Source of the DNA: Argyresthia goedartella
Taxonomy: Eukaryota; Arthropoda; Insecta; Lepidoptera; Argyresthiidae
DNA: 64,000 nt
Assembly: GCA_949825045.1 (NCBI GenBank)
Contig: OX463829.1
Coordinates: 310,001-374,000, forward strand
Direction of reading: 5' to 3'
In this document: in pieces, positions 50,634-61,987 of the stretch
Position numbering within the stretch: the first letter of the stretch is position 1
Layout of the letters: every line of letters starts with the position of its first letter
Made by a program: the position numbers and the translations under genes
The notes under the pieces: model-generated
Seen by the model: only the letters and a program-made list of their open reading frames with translations
Database searches by the model: none
Told to the model about the DNA's origin: nothing

Positions 50634-53600
50634 ATGATTTTTAAACTAACAATATCATGGTTAGTTTTGAGGATTTGCCACCGGACACCTCTAGGCACAA
50701 CCCAACGGATAGTTTTGTCATCGATAATCCGATAAACACGGCCATTCTTAACTATGAAACTATTACGTATCGATATGGTCTTTGCGGTTTCAGGATCCTC
50801 CAAGATTTCCTTTATCCGCTTAATCTCTGTGTCCGTCGACTGCACGGTAGTAATCCAGTCATCCGCACTCAGAGATAAAACATCTAGGATGTGTAATCGG
50901 TTGTAATCCTGTTCCTCAATAGGCCCCCGGCTTAACGCATCTACATGTGCCATTCTATCACCAGTTCGATATTCTATATCACAGTCATACTCAAGGAACT
51001 GTATCCACCATCTTGAGATACGAGAAATAAGGTCACGTTTGGTAAACGTGGATCGCAAAGCATTACAGTCTGTAACAATTGTAAATTTTATTCCTAACAG
51101 GTACACTCGAAATTTATTTAGAGCGTTCACAACCGCGAGAGTTTCGAGCTCAAATGAATGTAATTTTTGTTCGTCTCCTGTCGTTTGACGACTGTAATAG
51201 GCAACTGGCCTCCATGGATCACTTCCTCGCCTTTGCACAAGTATCCCTGCTAATCCTACTTTGCTTGCGTCAGTGTGCAACTGTGTTTCGGCTTTCGGGT
51301 CAAATAGAGCTAAAACTGGGCGGGCGGTTAATAGTTGTTTAAGTGTGTTGAAAGCTCGCTCCTCTACTTCTGTCCATTTCCAGGGAGTGTCTTTCTTGAG
51401 AAGTTGTGTCATGGGTCTTGCGATTGTAGCAAAGTCTTTTACGAATCTTCGAAAAAAACTTGCTAGTCCTATAAATCTCCTTACTTCGTGCTGATTTTTG
51501 GGAGTCGGAAATTTGGAGACAGCTTCCGTTTTTAGGTTACCGGGTCTAATACCTTCTTTACTTATTTCAAAGCCTAGAAAATCCAGCCGCTCTTTAAAGA
51601 AATGACATTTGCCAAGTTTAAGCGTTAAACCACTCTCATTCAATGCATCCAGTACCTCTTTTAGACGACTAATTCCTTCGTTATACGAGCTGGCAGGTAT
51701 CAAAATGTCGTCCATATATACAACGACGTATTTGATGTCTGCTTTATTCAAGACTTTATGTATTACCCGTTGAAAAACCGCTGGAGCATTTGCAAGGCCG
51801 AACGGAACTCGATTATATTCGTACTGTCCATCTGGCGTTACAAAAGCGGTTTTATTTTTGGATTCTTCAGCGATAGGTATTTGGTGATAGCCCGACGCTA
51901 AATCAAGAGTTGTGAAGAGGGTCTGTCCCGTCAGTTGGTCCAATAAGTCGTCAATTCTTGGTAGGGGGTAATGATCCCTAATTTTTTTGTTGTTGAGGGC
52001 GCGAAAATCAACACAGAGACGCTTCTCTCCAGTCTTCTTTTGCACTAGCACAATTGGACTGGCATATGGTGAGTTAGACTCGCGTATGATGTCGTAATTC
52101 AACATTTCGTCAACCATTGTTCTTACGCGTTGGCGTTCGGAAAGTGGTAGTCTATAAGGCCTATAAACTACTGGCTCAGTGTCTTTAAGCTGTATTGTCA
52201 TTTCCGCTTCAGTTGTAAATCCTAAATCATGCATCCCACTAGAGAAACATGCTTTGTATTTATCTAGTAGGGCTTCTAATCCTTGCTTTTCAGAACATGA
52301 CAGTTGTTCGCCGTGATTCAAAGCAGGTTTCTCTACAGGAGTAACGACAGTAGTTAGAGTATTCACCATTAGCCCTTTTCCTACGTATCTTGCTCTAGTA
52401 ATAAGTGTGTCTTTACTAAACTCAATAGAATTTGGTCCTAAACTATGTATAAGGAGGGAACATTCACCATTATTTATTTGGAATTCACCTGGAAATAAAT
52501 TGAACTCATATCCAGGTACCCCCCGAACTGTTCCCTCAATATAAATATTTCCATTACGTGAACCGTTCGATTTAACCCGTATTGACTTTGTTTGACCTAC
52601 CGCAAGGGTTTCGTCTCGTTCCAACAACAATGGGATCTTCACTTCACAATCATGATCGATATTTCGAAACAAAAGCTCAGTTGCAGTTTTGAGAATGCAC
52701 AAATCTGGCCTTTCTGTAAAACTATGCCCTAACAGTACCGGGCTATTTATCAAGTGATCATCTACAATCAAAACTTCAACTCTGTTTTCAGTTATTCCTT
52801 GAACTTCGATAGAAGTCTCAACCCGACCCAGCGGTAAATATGGTACATTACCCAGACCGCGGAGAAGCGGTCCCTGCACAGAGTCCCAAGTAAAATTCAG
52901 ACGTTGTGCATCAGACTTGCGAACGAGTGTCGCTTCGCTACCTAAATCTACCACCGCATTTATTGGTTCATCATTCATCTTTATTATCATCCGATATTTG
53001 TCGCTACTTGAATAAGACTCTTTATTGGAATGTGATTCGACGACAATCTGATTTTCTTGCTCTACAAACACTTTCAGAACATGTTTGTCCTTAGGGTCAG
53101 ATATTTTGGGATCCGACTTAGACTTTTTGAAGCACTCACTTTCTGTATGTCCCATAGTATTACAGAAGGTGCATTTAGTGATAGGTTTGGGACATTTAAA
53201 GAAAGGGTGTCCCTTCTGTTTACAGTTGTAACAAGTAATTTCATCAGATTGTGGACGAGGCCTGTAGGTACTTCCATTATCGGTTCTACGAGAGACACTG
53301 GGTATCCGTTTATCTCGCGTTGTAGAACTATCCCTAGCCTGACCCTTCACAGTTTTGAAAAATTCAAGCACCTCTTCTGGTTTTGTAAACTTTGCCGCTT
53401 GTGCTCCTACTCTAACACCCCTGTCATCCACCCCATGAACTAGACAATCTACTGCGTTCTTTTTGAATATTTTACACCTGTTCAATAAATTTACTTTGTA
53501 GTAGTAGTAAGTTTCGAGGGATTCGCCAAAACGTGCCCTTTTGCTCAACATTTCAGTCAACATTTCCGCGTAGTTTTCTGTTGGTGGAAAAGATTCCTTT

Positions 53601-54415
53601 AGTAGTTGTTTCCATTCGGGCCAAGACCGGCGAAGCGAAGGAAGACCCTGATACCAGGTTTTTGCATGACCGATAAGTTTAGGCAGTGCATAGTGTATTA
53701 TCTGCTTATCACTCCAGTTATAAATTTCGCTACATTCCTCTACCTTAGTCAGCCACACATTAATAGTTTGCTCCTTCGACATTGGGTCAAATTCTGGCAG
53801 TACGTTATTTAACACCGGAAATCTTTCACGATCACCTGATCTATCCTTTAAAGCTTTTAGAAACTCTTGGACAAGAATTGATGTTGACTCATACCTGGAC
53901 CTTTCCGGGGAGACATGCCGATTGGTGGATTTCCTTATCGGGGAGACATGCCGACTGCGACTTCTAGCTGGGGAGACATGCCGACTGCGACTTCTAGCTG
54001 GGGAGACATGCCGACTGCAACTTCTAGCTGGGGAGACATGCCTTTCTTCAATGGATCTACGCGTATCACGCTGTCGTCGATCATAATTTAACCAGTCTTC
54101 CAATAATTTCACCCGATTTCTTTCCAATTCCAACTCTTCTTCCTTGTCCTTTAATCTCCGTAATATGCTCCTGCTGCGGGAGCGGGAACGGGAATGGTGA
54201 TGAAGCGTGTCACCATCGATACGGCTACGTCTTGTCCTATTTCTTTCTGGTGTCCTCAGCTCTCTTGAACGTCTACGTGGTTCGAGTATGATACTCCGAG
54301 ATCGGCTGGGACGAGTAGTGTCTTCATTTGGGCTTTCCATTTTCTCTGAAACTTTCAACAGGCACTTGTATTTTGCACGAGATACGCTATTTAATGTAAA
54401 AATAAAACTATGCAT
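50552..54415 (-). CDS. Array unit 4: Ty3/gypsy gag-pol, uninterrupted, integrase truncated
   Basis: Full 1287-codon frame. Differences from unit 3 include His72, Trp108 (Arg elsewhere, in the gag helix), Thr424, Asn639 (Tyr in units 1-3 and 6), Lys811, Asn1097 and Leu1266. All listed catalytic motifs are kept. Confidence 0.93.
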   Translation of the reverse strand: MHSFIFTLNSVSRAKYKCLLKVSEKMESPNEDTTRPSRSRSIILEPRRRSRELRTPERNRTRRSRIDGDTLHHHSRSRSRSRSILRRLKDKEEELELERNRVKLLEDWLNYDRRQRDTRRSIEERHVSPARSCSRHVSPARSRSRHVSPARSRSRHVSPIRKSTNRHVSPERSRYESTSILVQEFLKALKDRSGDRERFPVLNNVLPEFDPMSKEQTINVWLTKVEECSEIYNWSDKQIIHYALPKLIGHAKTWYQGLPSLRRSWPEWKQLLKESFPPTENYAEMLTEMLSKRARFGESLETYYYYKVNLLNRCKIFKKNAVDCLVHGVDDRGVRVGAQAAKFTKPEEVLEFFKTVKGQARDSSTTRDKRIPSVSRRTDNGSTYRPRPQSDEITCYNCKQKGHPFFKCPKPITKCTFCNTMGHTESECFKKSKSDPKISDPKDKHVLKVFVEQENQIVVESHSNKESYSSSDKYRMIIKMNDEPINAVVDLGSEATLVRKSDAQRLNFTWDSVQGPLLRGLGNVPYLPLGRVETSIEVQGITENRVEVLIVDDHLINSPVLLGHSFTERPDLCILKTATELLFRNIDHDCEVKIPLLLERDETLAVGQTKSIRVKSNGSRNGNIYIEGTVRGVPGYEFNLFPGEFQINNGECSLLIHSLGPNSIEFSKDTLITRARYVGKGLMVNTLTTVVTPVEKPALNHGEQLSCSEKQGLEALLDKYKACFSSGMHDLGFTTEAEMTIQLKDTEPVVYRPYRLPLSERQRVRTMVDEMLNYDIIRESNSPYASPIVLVQKKTGEKRLCVDFRALNNKKIRDHYPLPRIDDLLDQLTGQTLFTTLDLASGYHQIPIAEESKNKTAFVTPDGQYEYNRVPFGLANAPAVFQRVIHKVLNKADIKYVVVYMDDILIPASSYNEGISRLKEVLDALNESGLTLKLGKCHFFKERLDFLGFEISKEGIRPGNLKTEAVSKFPTPKNQHEVRRFIGLASFFRRFVKDFATIARPMTQLLKKDTPWKWTEVEERAFNTLKQLLTARPVLALFDPKAETQLHTDASKVGLAGILVQRRGSDPWRPVAYYSRQTTGDEQKLHSFELETLAVVNALNKFRVYLLGIKFTIVTDCNALRSTFTKRDLISRISRWWIQFLEYDCDIEYRTGDRMAHVDALSRGPIEEQDYNRLHILDVLSLSADDWITTVQSTDTEIKRIKEILEDPETAKTISIRNSFIVKNGRVYRIIDDKTIRWVVPRGVRWQILKTNHDIVSLKIICHRPLQTEGTLVSHLSNWREIQSPHS

Positions 54416-54730
54416 TCATTGCGTTTCATTTATAAGATTTATAGTTAATAGGACCGGTATCTAAGATAAATTAAGTATGTTTACTACTGATGTGATTCTA
54501 CAGTCTATCCATGAAAATTTACACACAGTGTGTAAGTAGTCACCACCATATTTCGTGTGGTACACTTTGTTATATGCAGTAAACCTTTAAGTAAATATGT
54601 ATTCCAAGAGGTTTAAATTATATACTTTGGTGTATTACCCAAAATGACTCGACAATACTGTTGTGAATCAAGTAAGCTTGTAAATCTATTAGTACTGCAA
54701 ATGTATTGATGTTATGAACGTAGGTACATC

Positions 54731-55422
54731 AAGAGAGTAGCCCTGGCAAAGTACATGGTGTTGTGAGTGTAATAATACTTCCAGAGAGTAGCCCTGGCAA
54801 AGTACTTGGCGTCGTGAGTATAAATACTTCCAGAGAGTAGCCCTGGTAAATTACATAGTGTTGTAAGTGTAATAATACTTCCTGAGAGTAGCCCTGGCAA
54901 AGTATATGGCGTTGTGGGTATAAATACTTCCAGAGAGTAGCCCTGGCAAAGTACATGGCGTTGTGAGTGTGTAAATACTTCCAGAGAGTAGCCCTGGCAA
55001 AGTACATGGTGTTGTGACTGTAATAATACTTCCAGAGAGTAGCCCTGGCAAAGTACATGGTGTTGTGAGTGTATTAATACTTCCAGAGAGTAGCCCTGGC
55101 AAAGTACTTGGCGTTGTGAGTGTAAATACTTCCAGAGAGTAGCCCTGGCAAAGTACATGGTGTTGTGACTGTAATAATACTTCCAGAGAGTAGCCCTGGC
55201 AAAGTACATGGTGTTGTGAGTGTATTAATACTTCCAGAGAGTAGCCCTGGCAAAGTACTTGGCGTTGTGGGTAAAAGTACTTCCAGAGAGTTGCCCTGGC
55301 AAAGTACATGGCGTTGTGATTGTGTAAATACTTCCAGAGAGTAGCCCTGGCAAAGTACATGGTGTTGTGACTGTAATAATACTTCCAGAGAGTAGCCCTG
55401 GCACAGTAAATGGCGTATGTAT
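54731..55422 (-). repeat. Array unit 4: minisatellite
   Basis: Fourteen repeats. The last one has CAGTAAATGG where other units have CAGTACATGG, a unit-specific marker useful for telling copies apart. Confidence 0.95.
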
Positions 55423-55722
55423 GTGTAGGTAAAGAAATTTATGTCATCACAACAAGCACTTTATAGTGTGTTCAAAAGTAGCAAGACGAAGAGAAAAAAA
55501 AATACCGTACCTTTTTATTAATCGTGGGCGTGTAAAATCCCGCTTCTGAGATGTAGGGGAAGTATAGCTGGGATGTCCACCAGGGTTGGGTTTTTCACGG
55601 AGTACAAGACCACAACCAGGTTGTCTTGGACGCTGAGCGACATGGCTGCGGAGGGGGTGAGTTGCGGGTTGTGTTGGTTAGTTTTTGTAAAGACCAGCCA
55701 CTTTGTTCAGGCCATAGAGGAC

Positions 55723-56310
55723 CTAGAGCCCATACTTGGCAAGGAGATCTGCTGCTTTCTGGGAGGTTTGGGTGCTGGGCCCGGGGCGAGCCAGAGGCTG
55801 TGTCTGCGGGACAAAGTGAGGGGTGGTTGGGAGTGGTGTCAGGACCGATGACGGACCTGCTAAAGTATTCAAAAAGCCATCACGTCGAGCGCATTGGAGG
55901 GCCTCTATGCGGTCCTGTTGTACGCTTAACTTGGTGTCCATGGTGGTCATTTTGTTGGTCACTACTGTCTTTAGCGAGTCGATTGTGGTCACGAGAGCTC
56001 TTATGTCCTTGAGTATAGTTTGGAGAGTGGACTCTATACGATCCAGACGCTCGTCTTGCAGAGTGGTAGAGGTTGTAACCCTAGGACGCTTGGCGCTAGG
56101 ACCCGGAGGCATAACCTTAGAACTGCTAGTCCTGGTTATCCGACCGGCAGGTTTGATTGATTTTGTTCCTGTGTCCTCCGTCACTTCCATCTCTATATCA
56201 GAAGTCTCGGTCTCTAGTTCTATCTCTTCTAGGAGTGTGGAGATTGGATCTCTCGCCAATTGCTCAGGTGTGAGACCAGTGTCCCCTCTGTCTGGAAAGG
56301 ACGATGACAT
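55723..56310 (-). CDS. Array unit 4: 195-aa coiled-coil ORF
   Basis: Pro6, Leu96, as in units 1 and 2, although the neighbouring units 3 and 5 have Ala6. Confidence 0.55.
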   Translation of the reverse strand: MSSSFPDRGDTGLTPEQLARDPISTLLEEIELETETSDIEMEVTEDTGTKSIKPAGRITRTSSSKVMPPGPSAKRPRVTTSTTLQDERLDRIESTLQTILKDIRALVTTIDSLKTVVTNKMTTMDTKLSVQQDRIEALQCARRDGFLNTLAGPSSVLTPLPTTPHFVPQTQPLARPGPSTQTSQKAADLLAKYGL

Positions 56311-59300
56311 ATGATTTTTAAACTAACAATATCATGGTTAGTTTTGAGGATTTGCCACCGGACACCTCTAGGCACAACCCAACGGATAGTTTTGTCATCG
56401 ATAATCCGATAAACACGGCCATTCTTAACTATGAAACTATTACGTATCGATATGGTCTTTGCGGTTTCAGGATCCTCCAAGATTTCCTTTATCCGCTTAA
56501 TCTCTGTGTCCGTCGACTGCACGGTAGTAATCCAGTCATCCGCACTCAGAGATAAAACATCTAGGATGTGTAATCGGTTGTAATCCTGTTCCTCAATAGG
56601 CCCCCGGCTTAACGCATCTACATGTGCCATTCTATCACCAGTTCGATATTCTATATCACAGTCATACTCAAGGAACTGTATCCACCATCTTGAGATACGA
56701 GAAATAAGGTCACGTTTGGTAAACGTGGATCGCAAAGCATTACAGTCTGTAACAATTGTAAATTTTATTCCTAACAGGTACACTCGAAATTTATTTAGAG
56801 CGTTCACAACCGCGAGAGTTTCGAGCTCAAATGAATGTAATTTTTGTTCGTCTCCTGTCGTTTGACGACTGTAATAGGCAACTGGCCTCCATGGATCACT
56901 TCCTCGCCTTTGCACAAGTATCCCTGCTAATCCTACTTTGCTTGCGTCAGTGTGCAACTGTGTTTCGGCTTTCGGGTCAAATAGAGCTAAAACTGGGCGG
57001 GCGGTTAATAGTTGTTTAAGTGTGTTGAAAGCTCGCTCCTCTACTTCTGTCCATTTCCAGGGAGTGTCTTTCTTGAGAAGTTGTGTCATGGGTCTTGCGA
57101 TTGTAGCAAAGTCTTTTACGAATCTTCGAAAAAAACTTGCTAGTCCTATAAATCTCCTTACTTCGTGCTGATTTTTGGGAGTCGGAAATTTGGAGACAGC
57201 TTCCGTTTTTAGGTTACCGGGTCTAATACCTTCTTTACTTATTTCAAAGCCTAGAAAATCCAGCCGCTCTTTAAAGAAATGACATTTGCCAAGTTTAAGC
57301 GTTAAACCACTCTCATTCAATGCATCCAGTACCTCTTTTAGACGACTAATTCCTTCGTTATACGAGCTGGCAGGTATCAAAATGTCGTCCATATATACAA
57401 CGACGTATTTGATGTCTGCTTTATTCAAGACTTTATGTATTACCCGTTGAAAAACCGCTGGAGCATTTGCAAGGCCGAACGGAACTCGATTATATTCGTA
57501 CTGTCCATCTGGCGTTACAAAAGCGGTTTTATTTTTGGATTCTTCAGCGATATGTATTTGGTGATAGCCCGACGCTAAATCAAGAGTTGTGAAGAGGGTC
57601 TGTCCCGTCAGTTGGTCCAATAAGTCGTCAATTCTTGGTAGGGGGTAATGATCCCTAATTTTTTTGTTGTTGAGGGCGCGAAAATCAACACAGAGACGCT
57701 TCTCTCCAGTCTTCTTTTGCACTAGCACAATTGGACTGGCATATGGTGAGTTAGACTCGCGTATGATGTCGTAATTCAACATTTCGTCAACCATTGTTCT
57801 TACGCGTTGGCGTTCGGAAAGTGGTAGTCTATAAGGCCTATAAACTACTGGCTCAGTGTCTTTAAGCTGTATTGTCATTTCCGCTTCAGTTGTAAATCCT
57901 AAATCATGCATCCCACTAGAGAAACATGCTTTGTATTTATCTAGTAGGGCTTCTAATCCTTGCTTTTCAGAACATGACAGTTGTTCGCCGTGATTCAAAG
58001 CAGGTTTCTCTACAGGAGTAACGACAGTAGTTAGAGTATTCACCATTAGCCCTTTTCCTACGTATCTTGCTCTAGTAATAAGTGTGTCTTTACTAAACTC
58101 AATAGAATTTGGTCCTAAACTATGTATAAGGAGGGAACATTCACCATTATTTATTTGGAATTCACCTGGAAATAAATTGAACTCATATCCAGGTACCCCC
58201 CGAACTGTTCCCTCAATATAAATATTTCCATTACGTGAACCGTTCGATTTAACCCGTATTGACTTTGTTTGACCTACCGCAAGGGTTTCGTCTCGTTCCA
58301 ACAACAATGGGATCTTCACTTCACAATCATGATCGATATTTCGAAACAAAAGCTCAGTTGCAGTTTTGAGAATGCACAAATCTGGCCTTTCTGTAAAACT
58401 ATGCCCTAACAGTACCGGGCTATTTATCAAGTGATCATCTACAATCAAAACTTCAACTCTGTTTTCAGTTATTCCTTGAACTTCGATAGAAGTCTCAACC
58501 CGACCCAGCGGTAAATATGGTACATTACCCAGACCGCGGAGAAGCGGTCCCTGCACAGAGTCCCAAGTAAAATTCAGACGTTGTGCATCAGACTTGCGAA
58601 CGAGTGTCGCTTCGCTACCTAAATCTACCACCGCATTTATTGGTTCATCATTCATCTTTATTATCATCCGATATTTGTCGCTACTTGAATAAGACTCTTT
58701 ATTGGAATGTGATTCGACGACAATCTGATTTTCTTGCTCTACAAACACTTTCAGAACATGTTTGTCCTTAGGGTCAGATATTTTGGGATCCGACTTAGAC
58801 TTTTTGAAGCACTCACTTTCTGTATGTCCCATAGTATTACAGAAGGTGCATTTAGTGATAGGTTTGGGACATTTAAAGAAAGGGTGTCCCTTCTGTTTAC
58901 AGTTGTAACAAGTAATTTCATCAGATTGTGGACGAGGCCTGTAGGTACTTCCATTATCGGTTCTACGAGAGACACTGGGTATCCGTTTATCTCGCGTTGT
59001 AGAACTATCCCTAGCCTGACCCTTCACAGTTTTGAAAAATTCAAGCACCTCTTCTGGTTTTGTAAACTTTGCCGCTTGTGCTCCTACTCTAACACCCCTG
59101 TCATCCACCCCATGAACTAGACAATCTACTGCGTTCTTTTTGAATATTTTACACCTGTTCAATAAATTTACTTTGTAGTAGTAGTAAGTTTCGAGGGATT
59201 CGCCAAAACGTGCCCTTTTGCTCAACATTTCAGTCAACATTTCCGCGTAGTTTTCTGTTGGTGGAAAAGATTCCTTTAGTAGTTGTTTCCATTCGGGCCA

Positions 59301-60092
59301 AGACCGGCGAAGCGAAGGAAGACCCTGATACCAGGTTTTTGCATGACCGATAAGTTTAGGCAGTGCATAGTGTATTATCTGCTTATCACTCCAGTTATAA
59401 ATTTCGCTACATTCCTCTACCTTAGTCAGCCACACATTAATAGTTTGCTCCTTCGACATTGGGTCAAATTCTGGCAGTACGTTATTTAACACCGGAAATC
59501 TTTCACGATCACCTGATCTATCCTTTAAAGCTTTTAGAAACTCTTGGACAAGAATTGATGTTGACTCATACCTGGACCTTTCCGGGGAGACATGCCGATT
59601 GGTGGATTTCCTTATCGGGGAGACATGCCGACTGCGACTTCTAGCTGGGGAGACATGCCGACTGCGACTTCTAGCTGGGGAGACATGCCGACTGCAACTT
59701 CTAGCTGGGGAGACATGCCTTTCTTCAATGGATCTACGCGTATCACGCTGTCGTCGATCATAATTTAACCGGTCTTCCAATAATTTCACCCGATTTCTTT
59801 CCAATTCCAACTCTTCTTCCTTGTCCTTTAATCTCCGTAATATGCTCCTGCTGCGGGAGCGGGAACGGGAATGGTGATGAAGCGTGTCACCATCGATACG
59901 GCTACGTCTTGTCCTATTTCTTTCTGGTGTCCTCAGCTCTCTTGAACGTCTACGTGGTTCGAGTATGATACTCCGAGATCGGCTGGGACGAGTAGTGTCT
60001 TCATTTGGGCTTTCCATTTTCTCTGAAACTTTCAACAGGCACTTGTATTTTGCACGAGATACGCTATTTAATGTAAAAATAAAACTATGCAT
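56229..60092 (-). CDS. Array unit 5: Ty3/gypsy gag-pol, uninterrupted, integrase truncated
   Basis: Full 1287-codon frame with Asn639, Lys811, Asn1097 and Phe1266. It carries His847 (Pro elsewhere) in the conserved RT block SGYHQI, which may weaken the enzyme. It is closest to unit 4. Confidence 0.93.
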   Translation of the reverse strand: MHSFIFTLNSVSRAKYKCLLKVSEKMESPNEDTTRPSRSRSIILEPRRRSRELRTPERNRTRRSRIDGDTLHHHSRSRSRSRSILRRLKDKEEELELERNRVKLLEDRLNYDRRQRDTRRSIEERHVSPARSCSRHVSPARSRSRHVSPARSRSRHVSPIRKSTNRHVSPERSRYESTSILVQEFLKALKDRSGDRERFPVLNNVLPEFDPMSKEQTINVWLTKVEECSEIYNWSDKQIIHYALPKLIGHAKTWYQGLPSLRRSWPEWKQLLKESFPPTENYAEMLTEMLSKRARFGESLETYYYYKVNLLNRCKIFKKNAVDCLVHGVDDRGVRVGAQAAKFTKPEEVLEFFKTVKGQARDSSTTRDKRIPSVSRRTDNGSTYRPRPQSDEITCYNCKQKGHPFFKCPKPITKCTFCNTMGHTESECFKKSKSDPKISDPKDKHVLKVFVEQENQIVVESHSNKESYSSSDKYRMIIKMNDEPINAVVDLGSEATLVRKSDAQRLNFTWDSVQGPLLRGLGNVPYLPLGRVETSIEVQGITENRVEVLIVDDHLINSPVLLGHSFTERPDLCILKTATELLFRNIDHDCEVKIPLLLERDETLAVGQTKSIRVKSNGSRNGNIYIEGTVRGVPGYEFNLFPGEFQINNGECSLLIHSLGPNSIEFSKDTLITRARYVGKGLMVNTLTTVVTPVEKPALNHGEQLSCSEKQGLEALLDKYKACFSSGMHDLGFTTEAEMTIQLKDTEPVVYRPYRLPLSERQRVRTMVDEMLNYDIIRESNSPYASPIVLVQKKTGEKRLCVDFRALNNKKIRDHYPLPRIDDLLDQLTGQTLFTTLDLASGYHQIHIAEESKNKTAFVTPDGQYEYNRVPFGLANAPAVFQRVIHKVLNKADIKYVVVYMDDILIPASSYNEGISRLKEVLDALNESGLTLKLGKCHFFKERLDFLGFEISKEGIRPGNLKTEAVSKFPTPKNQHEVRRFIGLASFFRRFVKDFATIARPMTQLLKKDTPWKWTEVEERAFNTLKQLLTARPVLALFDPKAETQLHTDASKVGLAGILVQRRGSDPWRPVAYYSRQTTGDEQKLHSFELETLAVVNALNKFRVYLLGIKFTIVTDCNALRSTFTKRDLISRISRWWIQFLEYDCDIEYRTGDRMAHVDALSRGPIEEQDYNRLHILDVLSLSADDWITTVQSTDTEIKRIKEILEDPETAKTISIRNSFIVKNGRVYRIIDDKTIRWVVPRGVRWQILKTNHDIVSLKIICHRPFQTEGTLVSHLSNWREIQSPHS

Positions 60093-60407
60093 TCATTGCG
60101 TTTCATTTATAAGATTTATAGTTAATAGGACCGGTATCTAAGATAAATTAAGTATGTTTACTACTGATGTGATTCTACAGTCTATCCATGAAAATTTACA
60201 CACAGTGTGTAAGTAGTCACCACCATATTTCGTGTGGTACACTTTGTTATATGCAGTAAACCTTTAAGTAAATATGTATTCCAAGAGGTTTAAATTATAT
60301 ACTTTGGTGTATTACCCAAAATGACTCGACAATACTGTTGTGAATCAAGTAAGTTTGTAAATCTATTAGTACTGCAAATGTATTGATGTTATGAACGTAG
60401 GTACATC

Positions 60408-61099
60408 AAGAGAGTAGCCCTGGCAAAGTACATGGTGTTGTGAGTGTAATAATACTTCCAGAGAGTAGCCCTGGCAAAGTACTTGGCGTCGTGAGTATAA
60501 ATACTTCCAGAGAGTAGCCCTGGTAAATTACATAGTGTTGTAAGTGTAATAATACTTCCTGAGAGTAGCCCTGGCAAAGTATATGGCGTTGTGGGTATAA
60601 ATACTTCCAGAGAGTAGCCCTGGCAAAGTACATGGCGTTGTGAGTGTGTAAATACTTCCAGAGAGTAGCCCTGGCAAAGTACATGGTGTTGTGACTGTAA
60701 TAATACTTCCAGAGAGTAGCCCTGGCAAAGTACATGGTGTTGTGAGTGTATTAATACTTCCAGAGAGTAGCCCTGGCAAAGTACTTGGCGTTGTGAGTGT
60801 AAATACTTCCAGAGAGTAGCCCTGGCAAAGTACATGGTGTTGTGACTGTAATAATACTTCCAGAGAGTAGCCCTGGCAAAGTACATGGTGTTGTGAGTGT
60901 ATTAATACTTCCAGAGAGTAGCCCTGGCAAAGTACTTGGCGTTGTGGGTAAAAGTACTTCCAGAGAGTTGCCCTGGCAAAGTACATGGCGTTGTGATTGT
61001 GTAAATACTTCCAGAGAGTAGCCCTGGCAAAGTACATGGTGTTGTGACTGTAATAATACTTCCAGAGAGTAGCCCTGGCACAGTACATGGCGTATGTAT
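60408..61099 (-). repeat. Array unit 5: minisatellite
   Basis: Fourteen repeats, like unit 3. The upstream spacer has AGTAAGTTTG where other units have AGTAAGCTTG (near 60349). Confidence 0.95.
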
Positions 61100-61399
61100 G
61101 TGTAGGTAAAGAAATTTATGTCATCACAACAAGCACTTTATAGTGTGTTCAAAAGTAGCAAGACGAAGAGAAAAAAAAATACCGTACCTTTTTATTAATC
61201 GTGGGCGTGTAAAATCCCGCTTCTGAGATGTAGGGGAAGTATAGCTGGGATGTCCACCAGGGTTGGGTTTTTCACGGAGTACAAGACCACAACCAGGTTG
61301 TCTTGGACGCTGAGCGACATGGCTGCGGAGGGGGTGAGTTGCGGGTTGTGTTGGTTAGTTTTTGTAAAGACCAGCCACTTTGTTCAGGCCATAGAGGAC

Positions 61400-61987
61400 C
61401 TAGAGCCCATACTTGGCAAGGAGATCTGCTGCTTTCTGGGAGGTTTGGGTGCTGGGCCCGGGGCGAGCCAGAGGCTGTGTCTGCGGGACAAAGTGAGGGG
61501 TGGTTGGGAGTGGTGTCAGGACCGATGACGGACCTGCTAAAGTATTCAAAAAGCCATCACGTCGAGCGCATTGGAGGGCCTCTATGCGGTCCTGTTGTAC
61601 GCTTAACTTGGTGTCCATGGTGGTCATTTTGTTGGTCACTACTGTCTTTAGCGAGTCGATTGTGGTCACGAGAGCTCTTATGTCCTTGAGTATAGTTTGG
61701 ACAGTGGACTCTATACGATCCAGACGCTCGTCTTGCAGAGTGGTAGAGGTTGTAACCCTAGGACGCTTGGCGCTAGGACCCGGAGGCATAACCTTAGAAC
61801 TGCTAGTCCTGGTTATCCGACCGGCAGGTTTGATTGATTTTGTTCCTGTGTCCTCCGTCACTTCCATCTCTATATCAGAAGTCTCGGTCTCTAGTTCTAT
61901 CTCTTCTAGGAGTGTGGAGATTGGATCTCTCGCCAATTGCTCAGGTGTGAGACCAGTGTCCCCTCTGTCTGCAAAGGACGATGACAT
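61400..61987 (-). CDS. Array unit 5: 195-aa coiled-coil ORF, Ala6/Val96 variant
   Basis: Ala6 as in unit 3. Val96 is a conservative change in the coiled coil that should preserve the heptad. Confidence 0.55.
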   Translation of the reverse strand: MSSSFADRGDTGLTPEQLARDPISTLLEEIELETETSDIEMEVTEDTGTKSIKPAGRITRTSSSKVMPPGPSAKRPRVTTSTTLQDERLDRIESTVQTILKDIRALVTTIDSLKTVVTNKMTTMDTKLSVQQDRIEALQCARRDGFLNTLAGPSSVLTPLPTTPHFVPQTQPLARPGPSTQTSQKAADLLAKYGL